The position numbers and the translations under genes are program-made. Shown here piece after piece: positions 1 through 6,912 of a DNA stretch of 9,370 nucleotides. This stretch comes from Clostridia bacterium. Its GTDB lineage: Bacteria > Bacillota > Clostridia > Oscillospirales > CAG-272. The notes under the pieces are model-generated. The model ran no database searches. It saw only the letters and a list, made by a program, of their open reading frames with translations, and had not been told where the DNA came from. The stretch spans positions 1 through 9,370 of the forward strand of contig JAFTUB010000116.1 of assembly GCA_017466495.1 (NCBI GenBank), given 5' to 3'. The number at the start of each line of letters is the position of its first letter. The stretch's first letter is position 1.

Positions 1-355
1 GCCGCAGATATTCGATCAGATAGGACAGGGTGCGTCCGCTGTCGATGATCTCCTCCAAGAAGATTATGTCCACATCGGGCAGATACTTGCGGTGCAGGTA
101 CCGGAGAATGTTCACCTGTCCGCCCGAGACAGTACCCGAGCCGTAGGAGGACACCTTCATAAAGTCGATCTCCACCGGCAGAGTGATCTTTTTCATCAGG
201 TCGCCCATGAAGACCACCGAGCCCTTGAGAATGCACAGCAGCAGCAGCTTGCGTCCCGTGTTCTGATAGTCGCGATCAATTTCGGCGGCAATCCGCGTGG
301 TAATGCGGTCAATCTCCGCCTCGTCAACCAATACACTGGCAATGTTGGGATTCAT
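1..355 (-). CDS. hpt: Hypoxanthine phosphoribosyltransferase, 5' part (C terminus beyond window)
   Basis: This cytosolic purine-salvage enzyme joins hypoxanthine or guanine to PRPP to give IMP or GMP. The reverse strand reads open from an ATG at 353-355 to the window edge, giving 118 residues that begin MNPNIASVLV. The Lys-Gly pair of the family is at residues 44-45 (ILKGSVVF), and the flexible-loop segment is VSSYGSGTVSGG at 68-79. The PRPP-binding motif FLEEIIDSGRTL is at 99-110, with Asp105 as the expected catalytic base. The acidic pair before it is Glu-Glu instead of the usual Glu-Asp, a conservative change. An AGGAAAGG ribosome binding site precedes the ATG. The gene starts 24 bp after the tilS stop, and tilS-hpt is a conserved pair in Firmicutes, so it is probably the last visible gene of the operon. 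About a third of the protein lies outside the window. Confidence 0.95.
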   Translation of the reverse strand, partial: MNPNIASVLVDEAEIDRITTRIAAEIDRDYQNTGRKLLLLCILKGSVVFMGDLMKKITLPVEIDFMKVSSYGSGTVSGGQVNILRYLHRKYLPDVDIIFLEEIIDSGRTLSYLIEYLR

Positions 356-379
356 GGTTTATTTCCTTTCCTGTATATG

Positions 380-1771
380 TTATTCTTCTGCCCCCCGCGG
401 GATGATTACCGCCAGAGCGCTGCTGCCTCCGTCGAGTCCGTCACGCAGACCGACGCCGGGCAGAAATACGATGCCTTCTTCATCGCAGAGAATTGGCAGC
501 CGTCCCCGCAGTGCCACAGGAATTCCCGCGGCAGAAAGCAGCTTCTTCACGCTGCGGTGATGCCCACCGAGCAGAATGCGATCGCCTGCCCGGCGGAGCC
601 GCCAATGGGGCCACCCGATTATTTTATCAAAATTCAGGCACCGATTGATAAATAATCTGTAAATATTTTCCCCCTCGGCAAGATTATTTACAAATTCCCC
701 CACTTCGTCGCTTTGCCCCAGGCAGAGCAAAACCCCAAGTTCGGGGATTTTCACCCTTCCCTGCCGGGCCGGCATCTGCCAGTCGGCATTGGGCAGCGGA
801 CGCTCCGCTCCCTCGGGAAAGAAGGTCAGCTCACCTCCATCCAGCCGGGCCGTCACGGCACCGGGCAGAGAAAGCGAGGCAGGCTGCTGCCCCTCGGCCA
901 GCAGTCGGTCAAGAGCGCGGAAATGGGTCTGCTCCGGCATCCCGCTGCCGCCGCTCCCGCGGTACAAAAGCAGGAAAAGCCGACGGCGCATGGCGTCAGG
1001 CTGTTCCCGCAGCCAGTCGGCAGGGGCACAGTTTGGGGTGGGGAGCGTTTGGTACAGCTGTTCCGCCGCCTGCTCCAGATAGGCCGCATCGGCACGAAGG
1101 GCCTCGGCGGTATCGGCAGTGCGGCAAAGCAGCGTCGGATTGCAGGCCGACAGCACGGGGATCACCTCGGCCCGCAGGCGGTTGCGCAGATATGTTCGGT
1201 CAGTGTTGGTCTCATCGGTGAGATAGGCCAGCCCGTGTCGGTGCAGGTATTCCTCCATCTCGGCGCGGGAGACCCGCAGGAAGGGACGGAGCAGAAGCCC
1301 ACTCCCCAACGGCCGCACGGGGGGAATGCCGCACAGTCCCCGCAGGCCGCTTCCCCGAACCAGCCGCATGAGCATGGTTTCCAGGTTATCGTCGGCCTGG
1401 TGGGCGGTGATCACGGCACCGTAGCCCTGCTCGACCATCAGCTCGGCGAAGAAGGCATACCGCGCATTCCGCGCAGCCTCCTCCAGCCCCAAGCCGCCCA
1501 CAGCCATGGCGGGCACATCCACCCGCCGAGTATGAAAGGTTACCCCCAACTCGGCGCAAACCGCGGCGCAAAAGGCCGCATCCTCTGCCGAAGCGGGGCG
1601 GATGGCGTGGTCAAGGTGAGCCGCTCCCAGGGGTCTGCCCACCCGGGCGCAATGCTCGGCCAGCACCGAAAGCGCCGCACGGGAATCCCCGCCCCCGGAG
1701 AAGGCCAGCAGCACCGGCGTGCCCGAAGGGAGATTATCCTCGATGAGCGCGGCATCAAAGCGTTTCATCAT
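380..1771 (-). CDS. tilS: tRNA(Ile)-lysidine synthase TilS
   Basis: TilS uses ATP and lysine to convert the wobble C34 of a tRNA-Ile (CAU anticodon) to lysidine, which switches decoding to AUA. It is normally essential. The 463-residue product has the N-type ATP pyrophosphatase loop SGGGDS at 25-30, then HLDHAIRP at 52-59, EEAARNARY at 97-105, HQADDNLET at 124-132 and the tRNA-contacting stretch LRNRLR at 195-200. A C-terminal TilS domain follows at about 386-450, with the typical GD-x(n)-KKLL...IP...R..LPIL pattern. The length is normal for the long form of the family. The start ATG (1769-1771) overlaps the dnaB stop as ATGA; a second in-frame ATG follows directly, so the start may be one codon later. 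The overlap suggests translational coupling to dnaB. A short AT-rich patch (about 615-690) encodes the region just before the C-terminal domain. Confidence 0.96.
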   Translation of the reverse strand: MMKRFDAALIEDNLPSGTPVLLAFSGGGDSRAALSVLAEHCARVGRPLGAAHLDHAIRPASAEDAAFCAAVCAELGVTFHTRRVDVPAMAVGGLGLEEAARNARYAFFAELMVEQGYGAVITAHQADDNLETMLMRLVRGSGLRGLCGIPPVRPLGSGLLLRPFLRVSRAEMEEYLHRHGLAYLTDETNTDRTYLRNRLRAEVIPVLSACNPTLLCRTADTAEALRADAAYLEQAAEQLYQTLPTPNCAPADWLREQPDAMRRRLFLLLYRGSGGSGMPEQTHFRALDRLLAEGQQPASLSLPGAVTARLDGGELTFFPEGAERPLPNADWQMPARQGRVKIPELGVLLCLGQSDEVGEFVNNLAEGENIYRLFINRCLNFDKIIGWPHWRLRRAGDRILLGGHHRSVKKLLSAAGIPVALRGRLPILCDEEGIVFLPGVGLRDGLDGGSSALAVIIPRGAEE

Positions 1772-3111
1772 GTGCCACTGCTGTCCTTGACGATGGTGCG
1801 GAACTTGGTGTACTTGCCGATCCAGCCCATCTCCACGTTGCCCGTGGAGCCGTGGCGGTTCTTGGCCACAATGACCTCGGCAATGTTAACCTCCTGATTG
1901 GAGGGATCGCGGTCGGTCTTGTAGTACTCATCGCGGTAGAGGAACATAATCACGTCAGCATCCTGCTCGATGGCACCCGAGTCACGGAGGTCGGAGAGCA
2001 TAGGCTTCTTGTCGGTACGGGACTCCGGTCCGCGGGAGAGCTGTGCGCAGCAGATCACGGGCACATTCAGCTCCTTGGCCATGATTTTGAGGTTACGGGA
2101 GATGTCGGCCACTTCCTGTACCCGGTTGTCGGTCTTGCGGTCTGCCTGCATCAGCTGCAGGTAGTCGATGACCACCAGCCCCAGGTTCTCCACCCGGCGA
2201 AGCTTGGCCTTCATCCCGGTCACCGTAATACCGGTGGTGTCGTCGATGAGAATATCGCACCCCGAGAGCACCGAGGAAGCCTCGGCCAGGTGATCCCAGT
2301 CCTCGGGCTTCAGCTCACCGGTACGCAGGGTGTAGCTGTCCACCATGGCCTCGGAGGAGAGCACACGGGAGACCAGCTGCTCGCTGGACATCTCAAGCGA
2401 AAAGATGCATACCTTCTTTTTGGTGGCCTGGGCCACGTTGGTGGCAATGTTCAGGGCAAAGGAGGTCTTACCCATACCGGGTCGGGCACCCACCAGGATC
2501 AGGTCGGAGTTACCCATTCCCGCCAGCACGTTGTCCAGGCCCGAGAAGCCGGTCTTGGTGCCCTGCAGGGCGTTTTTGTCGATGCCCAACTGATGCAGGC
2601 GGTCGAAGACCCCCAGCATCACATCGCGGATGTGGACGAAATTCTTGCTGTCCCGTCCCTGGGCGATGGAAAAGATCTTGCTCTCGGCGGTACCGATGAT
2701 GGATGCCACCTCGTCCTGCTCGCTGTAGGCCGACTCCAGAATTTCTCCGCAGGCGGTGATCAGCTGGCGCAGGGAGCTTTTGTCCTTGACAATACGGGCA
2801 TAGTCCTTGACATTGAGGGCGTTGGGCACCGTCTCGGCAATGAGACGGATGTACTCCTCGCCGCCGGATTTATCGTAGATTCCCTTCTGCACCAGCATAT
2901 CGATGAGGGTGACGATATCGATCTCCCGGTTGCGCAGGAAAAGCTCCTGCATGGCCAGGTAGATCTGGGTATGCTCGGTGAGGTAGAAATCGGAAGCCGA
3001 CACGCTGTCGGCGATCTCATTGAAGCTGTCGGGATCAATGAGGATGGAGCCGAGCAGGGACTGCTCGGTAATCAGCGAAAAGGGTAATTTGCGGGTCAGC
3101 TCTTCGGCCAT
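1768..3111 (-). CDS. dnaB: Replicative DNA helicase DnaB (DnaC in Bacillus naming)
   Basis: This hexameric 5'-3' helicase unwinds DNA at the replication fork and recruits primase. The 447-residue product is full length. An N-terminal helical domain (about 8-110, beginning with the typical EQSLLGSIL segment) precedes a RecA-like motor domain. That domain shows Walker A GARPGMGKTS at 208-217, the catalytic glutamate in SLEMS (Glu240), Walker B VVIDYLQL at 313-320 and the QLSRGPESR segment at 357-365. LRDSGAIEQDAD follows at 375-386, and the KNRHG arginine-finger region at 417-421 contains Lys417 and Arg419. No intein is present. The ATG at 3109-3111 has a GGAGG ribosome binding site about 8 nt upstream. 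The gene follows rplI by 23 bp, and its stop overlaps the tilS start by 4 bp. The rplI-dnaB order is conserved across Firmicutes. Confidence 0.98.
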   Translation of the reverse strand: MAEELTRKLPFSLITEQSLLGSILIDPDSFNEIADSVSASDFYLTEHTQIYLAMQELFLRNREIDIVTLIDMLVQKGIYDKSGGEEYIRLIAETVPNALNVKDYARIVKDKSSLRQLITACGEILESAYSEQDEVASIIGTAESKIFSIAQGRDSKNFVHIRDVMLGVFDRLHQLGIDKNALQGTKTGFSGLDNVLAGMGNSDLILVGARPGMGKTSFALNIATNVAQATKKKVCIFSLEMSSEQLVSRVLSSEAMVDSYTLRTGELKPEDWDHLAEASSVLSGCDILIDDTTGITVTGMKAKLRRVENLGLVVIDYLQLMQADRKTDNRVQEVADISRNLKIMAKELNVPVICCAQLSRGPESRTDKKPMLSDLRDSGAIEQDADVIMFLYRDEYYKTDRDPSNQEVNIAEVIVAKNRHGSTGNVEMGWIGKYTKFRTIVKDSSGT

Positions 3112-3134
3112 GCCGGGATCCTCCCTCTCGTCCT

Positions 3135-3581
3135 TTATTTGTCGGAAACCACAACGGTGATCTGCCCCGAAATTTCAGGGTAGAGCTTAACGTCAATGCG
3201 GTAGGTGCCGAAAGCCTTGATGGGATCGGCCAGAGCCATCTTGCGCTTGTCGATGGTAATGCCATGCTGTTTCTGCAGAGCCTCGGCAATATCCTTGGTG
3301 GTCACCGAGCCATAGATACGGCCGTCGGTGCCGGCTGCGGCCATGAGCTTAACGGTGAGGGCAGAGAGCTTCTCTGCCAGCTCCCGTGCGGCCTTGCGCT
3401 CGGTCTCCAGCTTGTACTGGGCAGAAGCTTCCTTGTTCTTCATTTCGTTGATGGACTTGGCATCAGCGGGGATAGCCAGCCCACGGGGGAGCAGGAAATT
3501 GCGGGCATATCCGTCCGAGACGTTGACCAGCTGATCCTTCTTGCCCAGACCCTTGACATCCTGGGTGAGAATGACTTTCAT
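3135..3581 (-). CDS. rplI: 50S ribosomal protein L9 (bL9)
   Basis: L9 binds 23S rRNA near the base of the L1 stalk and helps maintain reading frame. The 148-residue protein is full length. It has the N-terminal RNA-binding domain with the family signature GYARNFLLPRGLA at 24-36, a long charged connecting helix (about 41-75) and a C-terminal domain beginning with GRIYGSVT at about 87-94. The ATG at 3579-3581 has a GGAGG ribosome binding site roughly 8 nt upstream. It lies between gdpP (42 bp upstream) and dnaB (23 bp downstream), its standard Firmicutes context. Nothing is unusual in the sequence. Confidence 0.98.
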   Translation of the reverse strand: MKVILTQDVKGLGKKDQLVNVSDGYARNFLLPRGLAIPADAKSINEMKNKEASAQYKLETERKAARELAEKLSALTVKLMAAAGTDGRIYGSVTTKDIAEALQKQHGITIDKRKMALADPIKAFGTYRIDVKLYPEISGQITVVVSDK

Positions 3582-3623
3582 GTTGTATACCTCCGTTGTT
3601 CGGGAATTTTTTGTATTTTTGCC

Positions 3624-5639
3624 TCAATCGGCATCCAGATAGCCGTCGATGGCGGATTTCAGCAGATTCATGGCATCGGTAACGCTGCGGGTCTCCACCT
3701 GAGCACCGGCGCCGTCGAAGTGACCGCCGCCGCCCATGGATTCCATGATCAGCTGTACGTTCAGCGAGCCGTCCGAGCGGGCCGAGATGTGCACCGTGTC
3801 CCCGATGCGCACCAGGGCAAAGGAAGCGGCCACCCGGCGCACCGTCAGCAGCTTATTGGCTGCCTTGGCCGCCGCCACGCGGTCGGAGTCCTGTCCCTCG
3901 CCGTCGAAGTAGGCGATGGCAATCATATTGCGGTAGATCACCACGTTGGAAGCGAAGCGGGCTTCCCGGACGAACTCATCCAGGTCGGCCTTGAAGAAGG
4001 ACTGCACCTCGCCGGGATTTGCCCCTTCACTGCGGAGATACAGGGCCGCCGAGAAGGTTCGGGTACCGGTGTTTGCGCTGAACTGCTTGGTATCCAGCAG
4101 CATGCCCGACATCATCAGGTTGGCCTCTTCCTTGAGCAGGCCGCCCTGGGGCAGGCACTGCTCAAGGATCTCGGCGATCAGCTCGCAGGCCGAGCTGGCG
4201 GAGGGCTCAATATAAGAGAGCGCCAGCTTGCGGTCGGTATCCACCGTTTTGCGGTGGTGGTCGATCACGGCGATGGTCTGCACATTGGCCGCAATCTCGG
4301 GCGCCTCCACAATATCAAAATTGTTCACATCAACCACGATGAGAAGGGTATCGGAGCGCACCAGATCAAGTCCCGATGCGCCGTCGATGAAGACATCCTC
4401 GTACTCCTCCACATCCGAGATCCTGCTCAGGCAGGTACGGACGTTGGCATCGGCGCGGTTGAGCACGATTTTGGCCTTGACACCGCAGAACATACACAAC
4501 CGGGCCACGCCCACGCAGGCACCGATGGCGTCGAAGTCGGGGTAACGGTGACCCATGATCAGTACATTTCCGGCCGACGCGATCATGGAGCAAAGCTCGC
4601 CCGAAATAATTCGCGCGCGAACCTTGGTACGCTTCTGCACCATCTTGGTGCGGCCGCCGTAGAAGGATACCCCCTCTTCGGTTTTCAGCGCCACCTGGTC
4701 GCCGCCCCGCTGCAGCGCAATGTCCAGTGCAGCGTTAGCATTCTGTGCCCGCTCCTCCAGGGTTTCCCCCAATGCGGAAATGCCCATGGATACCGTGATA
4801 GGCATCCCGTTCTCGCCGATGCGGACATTGCGGATCTCGTCAAAGATGGCAAATCGATCGGCGATGCAGGCCTCCAACCGTTCGGCCGGGAAGATCAGCA
4901 CATAGCGGTTGCGGTCGGTCTCGGTGAGAACACCGTGCATCCCCGAGGCCCATGCCTTGAGAATGCGGTCCACCTCATTGGTGGCCGACCGGAGGCTCTC
5001 CCGCACATACTGCGCCAGCTCCTCCAGGTTGTCCAGCATAATGTGAGCAACCACCGTCCGCTGGGCGGCGGCCTCAGCGGCCATGGCCACAAGTGCCGTC
5101 TCCTCGTCGAACACCGTCAGCCAGAAGTCCTTGCCCGACACCGGCATCCGATAGGTCTTCGCCCGGAAATGGCGGTTATTCATGGAAAGAGGAACACCCT
5201 CTCCCTTCATTCGCTCGTCCCGGAGCAATTCGTTGATGGAAAAGGGACAGAAAGCGGTCATATTCCCGCCATAGAGGGAATCCCGCCGTCCCGTCAGGGA
5301 AAGCAGGGCGCGGTTGTACCAGATCACACCGCCCAGCTCATCGGTGATGAGGAAGGGAGCATCGATGCCGACGAGCATTTCCATCATCAGGTTGCCGAGA
5401 GCCGGCAGATGAGCGTCTCTCACCGCCAGCTGTGCCAGCCGTGTCCGATGGAAGATGAAGGCGGCAGCCACCAGCATCACATACACCGCCAGAAGCGCCA
5501 GCCCGCTCACCATGGGAGATGCCTGGGTAAAGGAGCAGATGAGAATATTTGCCGCAAAGAGCAGCAGGGCGCCTCCAAGGCAGACAAGCAGAGGCAAATG
5601 GGACAAAGACAGAGGGGATCGCTTCGGTTGTTTTGACAT
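3624..5639 (-). CDS. gdpP: Cyclic-di-AMP phosphodiesterase GdpP (DHH/DHHA1 family, membrane-anchored)
   Basis: GdpP (YybT) hydrolyses c-di-AMP to pApA and so influences osmotic balance, cell-wall stress tolerance and beta-lactam resistance. The predicted 671-residue protein has two N-terminal membrane helices (about 14-36 and 45-64) and a degenerate PAS-like sensor (about 85-180). A degenerate GGDEF domain (about 195-330) lacks a GGDEF motif. The DHH domain carries HRYPDFDAIG at 364-373, VVDVN at 435-439, DHH at 460-462 and LLDTKQF at 514-520. The DHHA1 domain ends in GGGGH at 636-640, so all the expected metal and catalytic residues are present. The frame is open upstream to 5738, but I chose the ATG at 5637-5639. 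It has an AAAGGAA ribosome binding site 5 nt away, starts just ahead of the first membrane helix, and avoids a 64-bp overlap with the upstream gene. The yybS-gdpP-rplI-dnaB order supports the identification. Confidence 0.95.
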   Translation of the reverse strand: MSKQPKRSPLSLSHLPLLVCLGGALLLFAANILICSFTQASPMVSGLALLAVYVMLVAAAFIFHRTRLAQLAVRDAHLPALGNLMMEMLVGIDAPFLITDELGGVIWYNRALLSLTGRRDSLYGGNMTAFCPFSINELLRDERMKGEGVPLSMNNRHFRAKTYRMPVSGKDFWLTVFDEETALVAMAAEAAAQRTVVAHIMLDNLEELAQYVRESLRSATNEVDRILKAWASGMHGVLTETDRNRYVLIFPAERLEACIADRFAIFDEIRNVRIGENGMPITVSMGISALGETLEERAQNANAALDIALQRGGDQVALKTEEGVSFYGGRTKMVQKRTKVRARIISGELCSMIASAGNVLIMGHRYPDFDAIGACVGVARLCMFCGVKAKIVLNRADANVRTCLSRISDVEEYEDVFIDGASGLDLVRSDTLLIVVDVNNFDIVEAPEIAANVQTIAVIDHHRKTVDTDRKLALSYIEPSASSACELIAEILEQCLPQGGLLKEEANLMMSGMLLDTKQFSANTGTRTFSAALYLRSEGANPGEVQSFFKADLDEFVREARFASNVVIYRNMIAIAYFDGEGQDSDRVAAAKAANKLLTVRRVAASFALVRIGDTVHISARSDGSLNVQLIMESMGGGGHFDGAGAQVETRSVTDAMNLLKSAIDGYLDAD

Positions 5640-5674
5640 AACGATTCCTTTCTCTCGGCGATGACCCGGGGCCA

Positions 5675-6709
5675 TCAAGCCGTTTTCGGTTTTCGCAGGG
5701 AGCTCACCACGCCCACAACGGCGAGGAAAAGCACACAAAGGCTGAGTTCACAGAAGAGGAGCGCGAAGATCACAAATACCAGAGGGAAGCCGCCCCGCTG
5801 ACGGAAGAATTTGATCAGCGTTCTCACCCCCACCGCCGCAAAAGGCGGTTCAAGAATGAGGAAGAGGTTCAGGGAAAGCGCCTCAGCCATGCCGATCTCG
5901 GCACTTCCCGAGAAGATCACCGACCCCAGGCAGGCGGCAAGGAAGACCACCGCCCCCATGCGGCTCAGCACAAGCCGACCGGCATCGGGGGGAACCAGCC
6001 GTCCCACGCCGTGGCTGCGGAACAGCAGCACGGCAAAGCAATGGGAGATCCACGCCGTAATGTTGCAGATCAGCAGGATCATGGCGGGGAGCAGGATCAG
6101 CAGAAGCTGCGCCATCATGGCGGCATCCTGCTCGGAGTAGGTGTAGGCCTTGCCCATATACTCCACCGTAACCGAGGAGAAAGCCACGCGGCAGCCGTCA
6201 CTGATTTTTGCCAAGATTTCCTTCGGTGCAGCCGTACCCATGGCCACCGCCACCGAGCGGTAGTAAAAGGGCAGGAAGACCGCCCCAAGGCAGGCCGACA
6301 GCCGAACCACCGCCCCGGTGCGGGGCATCCCGATCTCAAGGAGCCGCCGGAGCAGAAAAGACGCAGCAAAGAAGCCCATGGCCGCCACCGCCGTCCACAC
6401 GTCCCGGGAAAGGAAATAGCTCAGCCCGCCGGTCAGGGGAATCAGCGCAAGGGTAACGGGAAGGGGCGCGAAGATCAGCAGAAACGCACCGCAGCCCACC
6501 CCCGCCGCCGCGCAGAGCAGCATGGACAGTCGGATGAACACATAGGCAATATCGGCAGGATTTGCGGGATCCATCCGCAAGGGAGCGGGGGCAGCCAGCA
6601 CAAATACCAGCACACAAAGAACCGAGAAGAGAATGACGGGCAGAACACGCAGACGGGGAAGCTCAGCCCCGCCAAAGGGAAGCTTTTTCTTGGGAGCCTG
6701 CTTTTCCAC
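5675..6709 (-). CDS. YybS-like (DUF2232) multipass membrane protein
   Basis: The 344-residue product is strongly hydrophobic, with about eight predicted membrane segments. These are near residues 22-41, 53-72, 73-100, 104-121, 134-157, 198-228, 250-267, 277-297 and 308-336, some of which probably pair as one. The N terminus is short and basic (MEKQAPKKK) and the C terminus is also basic, which fits cytoplasmic ends. I recognise no catalytic motif. The assignment rests on topology, size and position directly before gdpP-rplI-dnaB, where Bacillus subtilis has yybS. The molecular function of that family is not firmly known. The start is GTG at 6707-6709, with a perfect AGGAGGT ribosome binding site 6 nt upstream. 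It is the first gene of the minus-strand operon, 35 bp before the gdpP start. A different small-molecule transporter-like protein cannot be excluded from sequence alone. Confidence 0.75.
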   Translation of the reverse strand: MEKQAPKKKLPFGGAELPRLRVLPVILFSVLCVLVFVLAAPAPLRMDPANPADIAYVFIRLSMLLCAAAGVGCGAFLLIFAPLPVTLALIPLTGGLSYFLSRDVWTAVAAMGFFAASFLLRRLLEIGMPRTGAVVRLSACLGAVFLPFYYRSVAVAMGTAAPKEILAKISDGCRVAFSSVTVEYMGKAYTYSEQDAAMMAQLLLILLPAMILLICNITAWISHCFAVLLFRSHGVGRLVPPDAGRLVLSRMGAVVFLAACLGSVIFSGSAEIGMAEALSLNLFLILEPPFAAVGVRTLIKFFRQRGGFPLVFVIFALLFCELSLCVLFLAVVGVVSSLRKPKTA

Positions 6710-6715
6710 GCCGCC

Positions 6716-6722
6716 ACCTCCT
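6716..6722 (-). promoter_or_regulatory. Ribosome binding site fixing the GTG start of the yybS-like gene
   Basis: The minus strand reads AGGAGGT, a full match to the 16S rRNA anti-Shine-Dalgarno core, 6 nt before the GTG at 6709. No in-frame ATG lies in a better position, so this site decides the non-ATG start. Confidence 0.85.
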
Positions 6723-6759
6723 TTTCCGCATCGCGATAATACACCTATTATATTTTAAC

Positions 6760-6788
6760 AGTATACCATACTTTTGGGTATTTGTAAA
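6760..6788 (-). promoter_or_regulatory. Sigma-A type promoter of the yybS-gdpP-rplI-dnaB-tilS-hpt operon
   Basis: On the minus strand the -35 element TTTACA (6783-6788) is followed, after 17 nt, by the -10 element TATACT (6760-6765). An extended TGG lies immediately upstream of the -10. Each hexamer differs from consensus at one position. Transcription would start near 6753, giving a leader of about 44 nt before the GTG start. It is the only convincing promoter I found for the six-gene run. A TATTTGT motif overlaps its -35 element, so it could be controlled together with the divergent promoter. Confidence 0.8.
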
Positions 6789-6863
6789 CAGAAGAAGAAA
6801 AAATTTATTTGTTTGGTAAAAACATTAGTTTGAAAATTATTTGTCCTGACCTACTGACAAATA
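6779..6863. promoter_or_regulatory. Cluster of four TATTTGT motifs spanning both divergent promoters
   Basis: The heptamer TATTTGT occurs on the plus strand at 6779-6785, 6806-6812 and 6838-6844, and inverted at 6857-6863. The last two form an inverted repeat, TATTTGTC / GACAAATA, with 8-bp arms and a 10-bp spacer (6838-6863). The first copy overlaps the -35 of the yybS operon promoter and the fourth overlaps the -35 of the nuclease-gene promoter. The layout resembles an operator array for a repressor or activator. The regulator is unknown, and the AT richness of the region weakens the case. Confidence 0.4.
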
Positions 6864-6883
6864 TCCAACATCTATGGTATAAT
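6854..6883 (+). promoter_or_regulatory. Extended -10 promoter of the PD-(D/E)XK gene
   Basis: The -35 element CTGACA (6854-6859, one mismatch to TTGACA) is separated by 18 nt from a perfect TATAAT (6878-6883). The -10 is preceded by TGG, an extended -10. Transcription would begin near 6890, leaving about 23 nt of leader with a GGAGAGG ribosome binding site at 6900-6906, 6 nt before the GTG start. This is a strong vegetative promoter by sequence. Its -35 lies inside the right arm of an inverted repeat, which suggests repression. Confidence 0.85.
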
Positions 6884-6884
6884 A
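6873..6884 (+). repeat. 12-bp direct repeat, left copy (TATGGTATAATA)
   Basis: This sequence contains the -10 box of the nuclease gene and recurs identically at 7821-7832, across that gene's stop codon. A 9-bp core (TATGGTATA) is also present inverted at 6762-6770, in the -10 region of the opposing promoter. The left copy can be explained as a promoter element. Confidence 0.6.
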
Positions 6885-6912
6885 AAGAAAAACTAAAACG
6901 GAGAGGAAAATT

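Noticed and set aside
621..663. Possible internal minus-strand promoter in tilS (TTTACA at 658-663)
   Set aside because: No acceptable -10 hexamer lies 16-18 nt downstream, and the nearby TAAAAT has no matching -35.
713..1897. Plus-strand open frame of 394 codons opposite tilS
   Set aside because: Antisense shadow, rich in Gly/Gln/Arg/His, spanning the dnaB-tilS boundary, with no family resemblance.
1852..3087. Plus-strand open frame of 411 codons opposite dnaB
   Set aside because: It mirrors the dnaB codon pattern exactly antisense, has no recognisable motif, and dnaB itself is certain.
3264..5636. Very long plus-strand open frame (790 codons) opposite gdpP and rplI
   Set aside because: It is antisense to two well-supported genes, crosses the gene boundary, and its product is His/Gly/Gln-rich low-complexity sequence with no recognisable domain. 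This is typical of a GC-rich shadow frame.
5640..5738. 33-codon N-terminal extension of gdpP
   Set aside because: The frame is open, but it would overlap the upstream gene and place an Arg-rich tail before the first membrane helix. A good ribosome binding site precedes the ATG at 5639.
6011..6739. Plus-strand open frame of 242 codons opposite the yybS-like gene
   Set aside because: The translated sequence is extremely Gln/Gly/His/Arg-rich, as expected for the complement of hydrophobic codons. It also runs through the operon's ribosome binding site.
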